64,000 bases of DNA from Valencia hispanica (taxonomy: Eukaryota > Chordata > Actinopteri > Cyprinodontiformes > Valenciidae): assembly GCA_963556495.2 (NCBI GenBank), contig OY747704.1, forward strand, positions 9,301,501 through 9,365,500, read 5' to 3'. Each line of letters starts with the position of its first letter. Positions within the stretch are counted from its first letter, which is position 1. The translations under genes were made by a program, and so were the position numbers. Below the pieces are notes generated by a model. It was not told the DNA's origin, did no database searches, and saw nothing but the letters and a program-made list of their open reading frames with translations. This document shows, one piece after another, positions 33,893-44,859 of the stretch.

Positions 33893-33965
33893 TGGCACAA
33901 TGGTTAATAGGCAGGATTACATCCTCGATGATGGTGGGTCCGAGTCCTGTTCGTGATATTGTCTT
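33893..33965 (+). other. tRNA-like or tRNA-derived SINE head, degenerate
   Basis: The stretch GGCACAATGGTTAATAGGC resembles an A box, and GGGTCCGAGTCC about 35 bases later resembles a B box, with spacing like a tRNA gene. The arms do not pair well enough for a functional tRNA, and I cannot assign an anticodon. It is more likely the head of a tRNA-derived SINE. Confidence 0.3.
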
Positions 33966-34128
33966 GCACCTTGCCACATATCAATTTTTTTGGTTCCTGC
34001 AGGAAAGTAGGCTATAAACATAGCTGTCATATTTATAAATAACAGTTTTGTAGCCAACTATGGAGCCTGACAGGGTCTATACACAACAAATACAATATTT
34101 GTGTGCCATGGCTGAGTAATGGGCCATA

Positions 34129-34318
34129 CAGTGGCTTGCAAAAGTCTTCGGCCCCCTTGAACTTTTCCACATTTTGTCACATTACAGCCACAAACATGAA
34201 TCAATTTTATTGGAATTCCACGTGAAAGACCAAAACAAAGTGGTGTACACATGAGAAGTGGAATGAAAATCATACATGATTCCCAAATTCTTTTTACAAA
34301 TAAATAAGTGAAAATAAG
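34129..34318 (+). mobile_element. Tc1 terminal fragment
   Basis: After a TA, CAGTGGCTTGCAAAAGTCTT and the next 190 bases match the left inverted repeat of the Tc1 element at 17412, including CATGAATCAATTTTATTGG. The match stops at the point where the coding half would begin. No right end is present. Confidence 0.85.
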
Positions 34319-35045
34319 TGAAATTACAAAGTGTATGCCAACCTTGCCCCCTGGAATACAGGCACAAACCAGCGCTATCTGTGCATCTGCATGGAGCAAG
34401 TGGTACAGCATAAACACCTTGCATTAAAAAGATATGTTAACCAGTTACTTGTTGATACAGTACCCACTTTGAATGCAAGTCTCTATTTGACATAACATTA
34501 ATCTTGGCAAAGAATGCTACAACTTTCGCACATTAACAAACTGTATAATGCTGAGCATAATGGGATGAATTTTGCGGGAAGCTAAAATAGCCTAGATGTT
34601 GTCTTTTAAATAGTGTCCCAACAAGATTCAGTGTTTATAAAATCTTTAGTCTGAGACTAAAAAACTGTTAACCCAAGTCTTTAGATGTGAGCTGATAATC
34701 TTTAAGAGTCTTTTCTAAATCGTTTCAAAGTCTCTAGATGTACAGAAAGCACAATGTGGTTTGTGGAATAATAATAAAAAAATAAGATATAAACGGTTTC
34801 TTCTGTTTGCCATAGTAGTTGGCGCGCATTACCACCACCTTCTGGTTTAGAGTGTGTGTCACAATTACGTTTTGCAATCTAATAAAAAACGAGTTGTCAG
34901 TGTTGTTAGCTTTGCTTACACCAGTCTTAATCTATTTGTTAACGTTATTGACATGTATGGTAAATATATATTGTGGATCTGAAATAAACACAGTTATTTA
35001 ATATGGTATAGCCTATATAGTGTGTAGGCCTATTTACATCCCTTC

Positions 35046-37268
35046 CCAGATAGCCATTAGACGCTGTAACGGAACAGGACCGCAACCGCAAAACGTTTGA
35101 GCCGGGTCTGGCCCGCATCTGCCTCACAGACTCGTTCCTGAGTCCAAACGCACATCGGGCCGAAGCCGTTTCTGGTCTGTTTTTAGGGATCTGTTGCGGA
35201 TATGTGCCAGCGCCGATCCAGCACTGCCTGATCATCCCGTTACAGATGCGTAACGGGTGCGTGAAACGATTCCGCCTACTGGAGCTGTGCCGGATGTGTT
35301 ACGATTCCACTTAAATCACCACTGGATTTTCCTTTTGCCTTATTTTCGGCATTTTTTGTCAGTTAGGGTATCATGGTAACTTATGCTGCATAGGCCTACA
35401 TTTTTCACAGTCTGTGGAATGTCCAGAAAAACATTTTCACTACAACGCTTTGCTATAAATAAAAAGCTTGACTTGACTTGATAAAGGCTACAGGTTTCAG
35501 TTGGAGCAATGCTATAGCTGAAATAAATCGTTTTATTGATTAAAAAGCATACTAAAACAACGTGAACAAAGTTAACAAACAATTAATGACCACGAATTGA
35601 TTGATTTAATTATTTAAAAAGAACAACAAAGTCAACAATTAACACAGAACACAGTGAACAACAAACAGAAATAATGACCACAAATTCATTGATTTAATTA
35701 TAAAAAAAGAACAACAAAGTCAACAATTAACACAGTGAACAACAAACACAGAATTAATGGTTAAAAACGCACAGGGTAACATCATGTTTTCAGCATCTGG
35801 AAAAAGAAATGAAAAGAATGTTGTAAGTTGTTGTCTTACTTAATTGTATTTATCATGTAACAACATATCATGGCAACAGCATAGCCAAAAGCAAGAGAGT
35901 TAGCTTACCGATCCAGGAGGAAAGTAGCCGTTTCCACGTGTGTGATGCCGTGGAAGTTTTCTATGTGGGCAGACAACATGAAGCGTAGCCTACATCATAA
36001 AAGCAGACAAGAAAACATTTGAAATTAAGAGAGGTTATTACTGCTCACCGGGTTGAAAGTCCTTACAAACTAAATGAATCTCGGTCACATACTCGCACAT
36101 CCCCTCTTAAAGAGACTACGGGCTGCTAAACCTCAAACGTTTCTCCATTAGTGTTACTTGCAGCATTTGTAGCTCTGGTTTAAGGTAACCATTTGATTAA
36201 ACGTGAAAATAAGAAATAACAAACGTCACAAATGACAGAACTCCACAGAAAACAAGAGCTATAGATGCAGCTTTAACATCAAACGGCTAACACAGACTCC
36301 TTATGGTGCGCATATAACTTTCTTCTACTGTCTGGCAACAGCCTGTAACAGCTATCTACAAAGCAAACAGCATTTCACTTGCACGTTTAAGTAATAGACA
36401 GTAAATTAGAATAAACACATACAAATAGATGTGCATAATAAACACATAGAATAAACACATATAAATTTACGTGTGGTAGCTAGCTAGTCCAGATAAATCC
36501 GTGTTGACAGAGCAGGTTTGATGATATTTTTTTATTATTTTTTTGGCGCTTCTGGCTGAAGTCCGTAGTACGGATGTGGGCCGTATCTGCAAGACGACAG
36601 TCAAGCGAGAGCCAACGTTCATTTGGCACTTTTGGCACTGTCGTAAAACGGAGCTCAAACGGACCTGTGCTGTAACGGACCTTATAGCATCACAAAATGT
36701 TGCTGTATAGTTTTCAAACACTGATAATATTGCTCAGCTTAATGACCATGCATTTATCTCATGCTCTAGATAGAAAAAAAATGTACAGACAGGATAGTAT
36801 TTTGAAAATGTTTATTCCACGGAGTTCTTCACACAGTTTGAGAAAAGTATTTCGGATGTGGTCCACATCAGGTAGTCTGTCAAAACAGTGTTGGCTCAGA
36901 TCCGTTTTGCAGATATGGGCCAGAGCAGGTTTTAGCCCTTTTTTAAATGCAATCGGCTCAGATATGTATCACAGATTCGGGCCACACCAGTGTAGCCTAT
37001 GTGAAAACAGTATCGGCTCAGATTCATATTGCAGATCTAGACCAAATCAGTTTCAGACACAGCAAATGTCTTTCGGTTACCATATGGGAAAAGTGATCTG
37101 GGCCAGATCTGTAAATTGATATAAATACTGAACTGATGGCCGTTAGAATGTTTAAGTTGAAACCTCTATCTGGCATGGATCTGGTTCACAATCAGAAAAC
37201 GTCTTTAAGCTAGAAACAGAGGCAAGAGGTTTAAAACGGATCCGGGCCAAATGTAATTGCTATCTGGG
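35046..37268. mobile_element. Element with CCCAGATAGC ends and internal GATCTGGGCC-like repeats
   Basis: CCCAGATAGCCATTA at 35046 is matched by the reverse complement ending TGCTATCTGGG at 37268. Near both ends short words like GATCTGGCCC and GGGCCAGATCTG recur. Around 36860-37110 a degenerate tandem of about 58-63 bases is visible: a CAGTRTYGGCTCAGAT word, then GCAGATNTGGGCC, then a spacer. No transposase frame is seen. The open frame at 36697-37119 runs through the repeats and is an artefact of them. Confidence 0.6.
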
Positions 37269-37897
37269 TTCATACCACACTGTCTGTAATGAGGAGTGCC
37301 TTCAACAAAGACAAGCTACACAAGCATAAAACTTTATCACAAGACTTCTAGTCTACTGGTCAGTAGATGAAACTGAGAAGAAACCGTTTATGTATTTTAT
37401 TCTTCCACAAACCATATTATTAGCAATGTAAATGTCCTGTTATTTCTCGCGTCTCGCCTCGGACAGTCAGAGTTTCCCTCCTGCCTCGTTCATGCAAACA
37501 TATGGGGGGCTGAAGCCCCGCCCCTCATACGTGTGCACACACAAGCGTCAAAACAGTATCACCTGAATGAAGCTGAAAAAAATGATGGCATTGAAAAAAC
37601 GATTGGATTGAAAAAAAGATTGGCATTGTAAAAAAGATCGGCATTGTAAAAAAGGATTGGCATTGTAAAAAAAAAAAATGAAAGTTTGAAAACCTGATTG
37701 TGAGTTATTTGTTTCATTGCATATACATGAGTTTCATAGAAAAAAAATCACTTAAAATTTTTTTTTCACTTTAAATACAAACATTTTCACTAGATTTATT
37801 TCAGATTCAAAATTAATATTTTCTGTTACAATAATATGTTTCAATGCCAATATTTTCAGTTTTATTTCAAGGTGATAGCCTACTGTTCTGATCCCAT

Positions 37898-37957
37898 AGA
37901 ATCGGTCTGGACTTTAACCAGGCCTAGATCCAGTCACTAAGTGACTGATCACTTCAG
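37898..37957 (+). repeat. 60-bp direct repeat (right), start of L2 sequence
   Basis: Matches 27220-27279 with one mismatch and leads straight into L2 5' sequence. See the left copy. Confidence 0.85.
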
Positions 37958-38174
37958 AGGCTTCTAACCTCTGTTACTTCTCCCTCTGGTCTGATCCGGA
38001 GAGACGGCATCCATCCCACTTTGGATGGAGCAGCTCTTCTTTCTAGGAATATGGCCGAATTTATTAGTCCTCCAAAACACTGACAACCCAGGGTCCAGAC
38101 CAGGAAGCAGAGTCGTAGTTTAACTCACCTCTCTGCTGCTTCTGTACTGTTACCCACCCATTGCCCTATAGAAA

Positions 38175-41164
38175 GTGTCTTGCCCACGGCCAAAATTAAA
38201 TGGATTAAAAGTTAAGCCAACAAAAGCAAATTATGGAACTCTCATAAAAATAAACACAACTTTGACTGAACAGAAAAATAAATCTATTAAATGTGGTTTA
38301 TTAAACATAAAATCTCTCTCCTCAAAGACTTTGTTAGTAAATGACTTGATTTGTGATAATCACATTGATTTCCTTTGTCTCACAGAAACCTGGTTGCAGC
38401 AGGAGGATTATGTCAGTATAAATGAGTCAACTCCTTCCAGTCATTTAAATTTTCACATTCCTAGAAATACTGGGAGAGGGGGAGGAGTTGCAACCATTTT
38501 CCGTTCTGATTTACTAATTAGTCCCAGACCAATTGATAGCTACAGTTCTTTTGAACATCTAACCCTTAATTTTCCTCATCCAAGTTGCAAAACATTAAGA
38601 CCATTTTTGTTTGTGGTTTTGTATCGTCCACCAGGCCCTTACTCTCAATTCTTGGATCAGAGCTCACATTTTTTATCTGATTTAGTATTAAATACTGATA
38701 GGGTTATTATAGTGGGGGACTTCAATATTCATGTGGATACTGAAAGTGATACCCTAAATGCTATTTTAGACTCAATTGGCTTTACTCAAAAAGTACAGGG
38801 ATCGACCCACTCGGGTAAACACACTTTGGACCTTGTACTGACATACGGTATTGAGTGTGAGGAAATAAGAGTCCACCCACATAACCCGGTCCTGTCTGAC
38901 CACTTCTTAATAACTTTGAATTTACTTTAACCGACCATCTTAAATCTGAAAGAAAATTTCATTATAGTAGAGCTTTATCAGACAATGTTGTAACAATTTT
39001 TAAAGAATCTGTTCCATTCTTACTTTCCTTAGTGTCTCAGGGTAACACAGTGGATGGCAGCAATTCTATCTCTAACCCTTCAGAAATTGATGGTCTGGTT
39101 CACAGCATTACGTCCTCATTGCGTTTGGCATTAGATAGTGTAGCCCCCTTAAAAAAGAAAGTGGCTAGCCATAGGAGGCTGACTCCTTGGTTCAACGCAG
39201 AGTTGCGTACTTTAAAGCAGAATACTTGGAAGTTGAAGAGAAAATGTTGCTCTACACACCTAGAGGATTCCTATTTAACCTGGAATAACAGTCTACTGCT
39301 GTATAAAAAGACCCTTTGACAAGCTAGAACAGCATATTTTTCATCATTAATAGAGGCGAATAAAAACAATCCTAGGTTTCTTTTTAGTATAGTTGCCAAA
39401 CTTACACAGAGTCATAGCTCTGTTGAGCCTACTATTCCCCCAGGTCTTAGCAGTGATGATTTTATGGGATTCTTCATAAATAAAATTAATTCTATTAAAA
39501 ATAAAATCATTGGCATCCTCCCAAACATGATTATTTCTTCCTCAGTAAATGAGGCAGTATCGGAAAGAACTGTAGAACCTCAGTTGTGCTTAGGCTGTTT
39601 TGATTCAGTAGAGCTTTCGGAATTATCAAAAATGTTAGCCTCATCTAAAGCTTCAACTTGTATGTTGGACCCAATTCCAACCAAATAATTTAAAGAAGTG
39701 TTCCATTTGGTTCCTGGCCCCATTTTGGATATGATGAATCTATCCTTAGTAAACGGATACGTACCACAGGAATTTAAAATAGCTGTAATTAAACCTTTAC
39801 TCAAGAAACCTTCCCTTGATCAAGATGACTTAGTGAATTACAGACCTATGTCTAACCTTCCTTTCTTATCCAAAGTCCTTGAGAAAATTGTTGCTTATCA
39901 AGTCTGTGAGCATCTAAACAGTAACGAGCTGTTTGAAGAGTTTCAGTCAGGTTTTAGAGCTCATCATAGCACTGAAACAGCACTGGTGAAGGTTACTAAT
40001 GATATTCTCATGGCCTCAGATAATGGACTTGTGTCTGTTCTGGTTTTGTTAGATCTCAGTGCTGCTTTTGACACAGTCGATCATAATATTCTCTTAGAAA
40101 GGCTTGAACATGTTGCAGGGATCAAAGGAACAGCACTAGGCTGGTTTAAATCATATTTGTCTGATAGATTCCAGTTTGTTCATCTAAATGATAAATCTTC
40201 TTCACTCTCAAGGGTTTCTTGTAGAGTTCCACAGGGTTCTGTGCTTGGACCAATTCTGTTCACCATATATATGCTCCCAATTGGTAGAATCATTAGACAG
40301 CATGGGATAAATTTCCACAGCTATGCAGATGATACACAACTATATTTATCCATAAATCCTGATGAACCCAGTCAGTTAGGTAGATTACAGGCATGTCTGG
40401 AAGACATAAAAACATGGATGACCCTAAACTTTTTGCTTTTAAATTCTGACAAAACAGAAGTTGCTGTCTTTGGACCAGTAGTTCTTAAACAGAAACTGAT
40501 TAGTCAATCACTTCATCTGGATGGCATTAAATTGGCCCCCAGTAATAACGTAAAGAACCTCGGCGTTATTTTTGACCGAGACTTGACATTTAAATCCCAT
40601 ATTAAACAGGTTTCTAGGATTTCTTTCTTTCACCTCTGGAATATTGGTAAAATTAGAAACATCCTGTCCAAGAGTGATGCTGAGAAACTAGTCCATGCAT
40701 TTGTTACCTCAAGGCTGGACTACTGTAATTCTTTACTATCAGGAAGTCAACAAAAGGCCATTAAAAGCCTTCAGTTGATCCAAAATGCGGCAGCAAGAGT
40801 TCTGATGAATATTAAAAAGAGAGATCACATTTCTCCTGTTTTAGCTTCCCTTCATTGGCTCCCTGTTAAATCCAGAATAGAATTTAAGATCCTTCTTCTT
40901 ACATACAAAGTCCTTAATAATCAAGCTCCATCATACATCAGAGATCTAATTGTTCCTTATGTTCCTAACAGAGCCCTTCGCTCTCAGACTGCAGGTTTAC
41001 TTGTAGTTCCTAGGATTTCTAAAAGTAGAATGGGAGGCAGATCTTTTAGTCATCAGGCTCCTCTCCTGTAGAACCAGCTCCCAGTTTTAGTCCGTGAGGC
41101 AGACACTCTGTTTACTTTTAAGGCCAGGCTTAAAACTTTCCTTTTTGATAAAGCTTATAGTTAG
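38175..41164 (+). pseudogene. L2 ORF2 endonuclease/reverse transcriptase, few lesions
   Basis: The endonuclease shows [17 protein letters not shown] (with the catalytic E), [15 protein letters not shown] and LSDHFLI. A frameshift near 38912 moves into the frame carrying the linker and RT. In-frame stops lie at 39317-39319, 39686-39688 and 41069-41071, each consistent with a single base change. The RT has YRPMSNLPFLSKVLEK, FQSGFRAHHSTETAL, LLDLSAAFDTVDH, VPQGSVLGPILF and the catalytic YADDTQLY. The C-terminal region with NAAARVL and SLHWLPV is intact. Repairing four small changes would give a normal-length protein, so this copy is dead but recent. Confidence 0.88.
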
Positions 41165-41759
41165 AGTGGCTAAGGTCATCCTGAGCTATCTCTGTAGTTA
41201 TGCTGCTATAGGCTTAGACTGCTGGAGGACAGACTTACCAATTTTCTTCACTCTGCTACTTCCTTTTCTCCTACGACTCTCCAGTTGTATTACAGTTCAT
41301 TCTGTTATTTCGACTGTTAACTTTGTTTTCTCTCAGTGTTTTTCTCTCCATAGAAGATATACTTGGTCTGGTATCCTGCTTGGCTGCAATGCCCTGTTGG
41401 ACGGGGGGCATCGACTGGGATGATCCTCCCAGTAACTGAACATCCACTGTGTCCTGTTATCAACTTTTTACTTTCTGTAACATAGAAAGTTCTCTTATAT
41501 CAGATCTTCTGTTTCTTCTGTGTTTCTGCTCTGTCTTCTCAAACCCCCAGACGGTCGTGGCAGATGGCCGCTCCTACTGAGCCTGGTTCTGTTGGAGGTT
41601 TCTTCCTGTTAAAGGGGAGTTTTTCCTCTCCTTTTTTAACAGGGATTGTCATTATTTCTGTATCTATGCACTCATATAATGGAAATAATTCACATTTCTT
41701 TCATATATAAACAAAGACCTGAAGCTTTGAAAAAAAAATTAGATTATTTATAGCGCCTT

Positions 41760-43130
41760 ATCAACCATCAATTTATCCCTAAGAAAAAAAACCGTCATCT
41801 GCAAAATTTGTAATCAAAAAAGTTTACACCCTGAAAATATGGATGATTAAATACAAGAGAAGCTAATAGCTGTGTACATAAAATCAACAACTTCGGGCTA
41901 ATAGGACATCCTTTTTTTATTCCGCAAGTTATATTTATTCAAGATGTTAGTCTTGGGTTTAAGGAGACATAACTGTAAGCATCAGTATAGAACATTTTGA
42001 TCACTGAGCAAAATTTGTTATCAAATCCAATTTTCTAAGGTATGAAATAAAAATTTGTGTTCTATAGAATCGAAAGCTTTGAAAAAAATCATGTAATAAA
42101 ATTTAGGCTATCTGATTCCAGAATGGAATGAAAGTCAAGCATGTCCAGTATTAATCTCACATTATTATGTATACTTCTACCTTTTATAAACGCAGACTGA
42201 GTTTCAGTCTCTCTGCATATATTAACGCTAAAACTTTTAATTGTTGCAAAGCAAATTGGTCTCCAGTTGTCCAAAATTGTTGTATCTTTCTTTGGTTTGG
42301 GGAGAAGGGTTATTACACCAGTTTTCATTGTTGGAATAAGAAATCTTACATGTATCCATTTGATAAAGGCATTTAATAACAATTGTTTGACATCTTCCCA
42401 AATAATTTAAAAAAATTCCGATGTCAATCCATCTATACCTGGTGATTTCCCATTTTTTATTTTACTCAGGGCACTTTCTAATTCTTGCTGATTTATTTGA
42501 TCTTCTAACCATTTTTTTTCATTCTCCCCAATCCTTTTAATATTGTTCTTAATCAGCGTAAAAAATGATTCACAGTCCTCTTTGTGAAAATTTGAGCTAT
42601 ACAAGTTAGAGTAAAAGAGTTTAACTTCCTCCTGTATTAGATTTAGATCTTCTATGACATTATCATTTTTTGTTACTTTGCAGATTCTTTTTTTGGACTT
42701 ACTAGACTTTTCTAGACCATAGAAATAAGATGTGTTTTTCTCACCTTCTTCGATCCATTTAGCCCTAGATCGTACAAAGGCTCCATTTGCTTTTTCTAAA
42801 TAAATTTCATCAAGTTGTTTTTGAAGGGAATTCAACTCAATTTGTTCTTCCTCCGAAGCATTTAATTTACCACAGAGTATGTTGATCTTTTTCAGTATTT
42901 CTGTTTTAGTTTACTTGTTTTTGACCTGTTTTTTCCCCGTTTCAATTGCCAACCCTTTTGGTATCAAATTTAAACCATTCCAATTTTCCTTTATTTGACT
43001 TATCAAATCATTTTACTTTTAGGCTGAGGGATTTTATTTGTTTGCAGAAACCTTCATCTGACAAAAGTCTGTTGTTTAGTTTCCATATATTACCCGAAGA
43101 ATGTGGTTGTTTGGCTTTTTCCCGTCGATG
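41760..43130 (-). pseudogene. L1 ORF2 linker and reverse transcriptase fragment
   Basis: The minus strand has the post-endonuclease linker (GAFVRSRAKWIEEGEKNTSYF, KNGKSPGIDGLTSEFF) at 42835-42407. A frame break follows, then RT blocks GVITLLPKPKKDTT, NWRPI and ETQSAFIKGRSIHNN at 42382-42089. Further degenerate RT sequence runs to about 41760 (a FKAFDSIEHKFLF block in broken frames). The YADD box is lost. The pattern fits L1 and not L2 or Rex1. Confidence 0.75.
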
Positions 43131-43146
43131 ATTGCGTAGCCTTCCT

Positions 43147-43928
43147 TCAAGAAAGGCTTCTTTCTGCTGCGTCTGGCTTCATCCACCCGTAGCCACAGCT
43201 TTTTTTCGCCTCCCGATCTTCTTTGGAGTAGTCCTTTTTAAACATTATCTTATTTTCTTTACAGACTCTGGCCTCCCTCAACATCTTCCACACCTCTTCC
43301 TTCACCATTCGCGAACCAAATTGCATGATGATGGGTCTTGGCATGTTATTGTTCATTGCACATTTTATCCCCAGACAGTGGACGGTATCAATATTTCGGA
43401 GGAGCTCATCAACAGACATGGGGACCACTCTAGTAAGGATAGCTATGACTTCATCTCTGGTCTTTTCATCTTCTTTCTCCGCTAACCCCAAGAGCCTGAG
43501 GTTCCATCTCCTCTTGTATCTTGAACTTCCAAAGCTTTCTCCTTCAGGGATTTGTTTTCTGCAGCTAGGAATTCAACTTGTCTTTGTAGTTTCTCGATGC
43601 TACCTTTATTTTCATCTGTGGCTCATTTAATGGCATTGGTGTTTTCTTCAATATTGTGTATTTTGACTTCTAGGGCTTCAAACTTTTTTAGAGCTTCTTG
43701 AACATTGTTCATCTTCGCTTCAATGTTTTCCAGCTTCCCATCTAGACTGTCAAATCTTATCAACTCCATAGCTAGCATAAAGCTGTTTGCATTCTCCTCC
43801 CTTGCCTTCGCTCCTCTCTTCCTCAGCTTTTTAGGTTTCTGACTATTTGCAGGTGTTTGGCCATCCCCGAGATTAACAACAGAATGCTCCAATAATTGGG
43901 TTTCATTTTCACTTGTTTCACTCAACAC
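43147..43928 (-). pseudogene. L1 ORF1 protein fragment
   Basis: The minus strand has a coiled-coil segment (43928-43623, LENIEAKMNNVQEALKKFEA) and then, in another frame, an RRM and C-terminal domain segment (43491-43147) with ELLRNIDTVHCLG, PRPIIMQF and IMFKKDYSKED. Frames are shifted relative to each other near 43500-43620, so the gene is broken. Confidence 0.7.
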
Positions 43929-44189
43929 AGTGGTCCCTTAGTTATGGTCGACAATATTAGCTTCACCAAGTTTTCCCATCTTCTTAGTAGTTAGTACTCT
44001 TGGTGTAATTAATATCTCAAAAGTTCAACAGTTTTTCATAAGAACAAATTAAAGTCACTTGTGTCGCGATCAGGGTTTGGTTGTTTTACCTTTATGCAAA
44101 GTTTGGACTTCAAAAAAAAAAATTTCTACTAAGCCTGCTTGAGACTAAACCGCTCACTCCGCCATCTTGATTTGTCTTTCCTCCTGTTT

Positions 44190-44400
44190 GCTGTTGCACC
44201 CATAGACTGTATATAGATGGACGAAGCCTCCGTGACGTCCCCCATAGGTTTCTGAAGAGCAAAAATGAAGCCAACTGGGCGGTTCCCACCACTGCCATCT
44301 TGGCTGCATCACGCGTCTCGTCACTCCCAGAAAATACAAATATGGGAAAAGAGGTGGAGCTAAGAGTGGCACTGTGAGGGCGGGGGCGGAAGCTAACGGA
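44190..44400. repeat. Dispersed fish repeat (ACCCATAGACTGTATATA-type)
   Basis: The words CCCATAGACTGTATATAGAT, GAAGCCTCCGTGACGTC and CCATAGGTTTCTGAAGAGC are ones I have seen repeatedly in fish DNA. I cannot assign a superfamily and see no inverted ends. Confidence 0.4.
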
Positions 44401-44775
44401 GGTTAGTGGGCCCTTTTAGCCTGGCTGTAAATACAATATTAAATCGGTAAGTTAATATTTAAATTGAAATAATTTATTTAAATTAAATTAACTTGATGCA
44501 AGTTTTCAATAATATTTTTAACTTAGTTAATAATAGTGTATTTAGTCTTTGCATGAGATACATGATCAAGCTAAGTAAGTTAGGATAGTTCACACATTTA
44601 TATTAATACTTGTTTGTATTTACCCTAATTGTTAGTGACTGTATTACCATGTAGGATCTCCCAGTAAAAAAAAAAAAAAAACCACTGTTCCCACAGCTAT
44701 TGTAGATTAGCAACAGGTAATATGACTAATTTCGATCCTAGTCAATTCTGCAATGTATGAATTTTACTAATCATT
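44401..44775. other. AT-rich, no recognised feature
   Basis: A poly-A run near 44666 is the only notable sequence. Confidence 0.3.
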
Positions 44776-44859
44776 TATTCAATTCAATTCAAAATACTTT
44801 GAGGCCAGAGGGAAATTAAGTGTTGTTGTAGCTCATATAATTAATTCTTTAAGGAGTTG

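Larger units (their letters stand above)
33548..34752. mobile_element. 1.2-kb insertion with 16-bp duplication
   Basis: AATGTGGTTTGTGGAA occurs at 33532-33547 and 34753-34768. The right arm of the host element has one copy only (37403-37418, reverse complement, one mismatch), so the segment between is an insertion. A 16-bp duplication fits target-primed reverse transcription. However, no poly-A tail or LINE protein is visible, and the insert holds a tRNA-like patch and a Tc1 end fragment, so its nature is unclear. Confidence 0.7.
32190..37889. mobile_element. Inverted-repeat element with arms of about 0.5 kb, nested
   Basis: The left arm starts near 32190 (AACAGTATCACCTTGAAAT) and the right arm ends near 37889. 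Removing the foldback at 32509-33390 and the insertion at 33548-34752, the left arm matches the right arm (about 37380-37889) in reverse complement, including a GGGGCGGGGCTTCAGCCCC block and an ACGGTTTCTTCT block. The loop holds the element at 35046-37268. No transposase was found. It starts 23 bases after the neighbouring inverted-repeat element. Confidence 0.75.
37898..41650 (+). mobile_element. L2-clade LINE, lightly damaged
   Basis: The 5' untranslated stretch is followed by the endonuclease (38175-38930), RT (39464-41164) and a 3' region with GGTTTCTTCCTGTTAAA. The layout is that of the fish L2 family. It is interrupted only by small lesions, so it is among the younger LINE copies in the window. 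The 5' part was separated by a 10.6-kb insertion. Its 3' tail runs out in AT-rich sequence near 41650. Confidence 0.85.
41750..44170 (-). mobile_element. Minus-strand L1 with endonuclease deleted
   Basis: Read on the minus strand this holds ORF1 (43928 to about 43147) and then, without an intervening endonuclease, the linker and RT part of ORF2 down to about 41760. In a normal L1 the endonuclease of some 230 codons lies between them. The RT ends after the palm region. This is an internally deleted and 3'-truncated L1. Confidence 0.75.

Noticed and set aside
33893..33965. Functional tRNA gene
   Set aside because: A- and B-box-like words are present, but the acceptor and anticodon stems do not pair convincingly, so only a tRNA-like remnant is reported.
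35340..35582. Minus-strand frame of 80 codons as a host exon
   Set aside because: It contains a common AAGTCAAGTCAAGC-type LINE tail word and lacks splice signals.
36697..37119. A 140-codon plus-strand frame
   Set aside because: Its repeated residues come from the about 60-bp tandem units of the CCCAGATAGC element; the periodicity is in the DNA, not in a protein.
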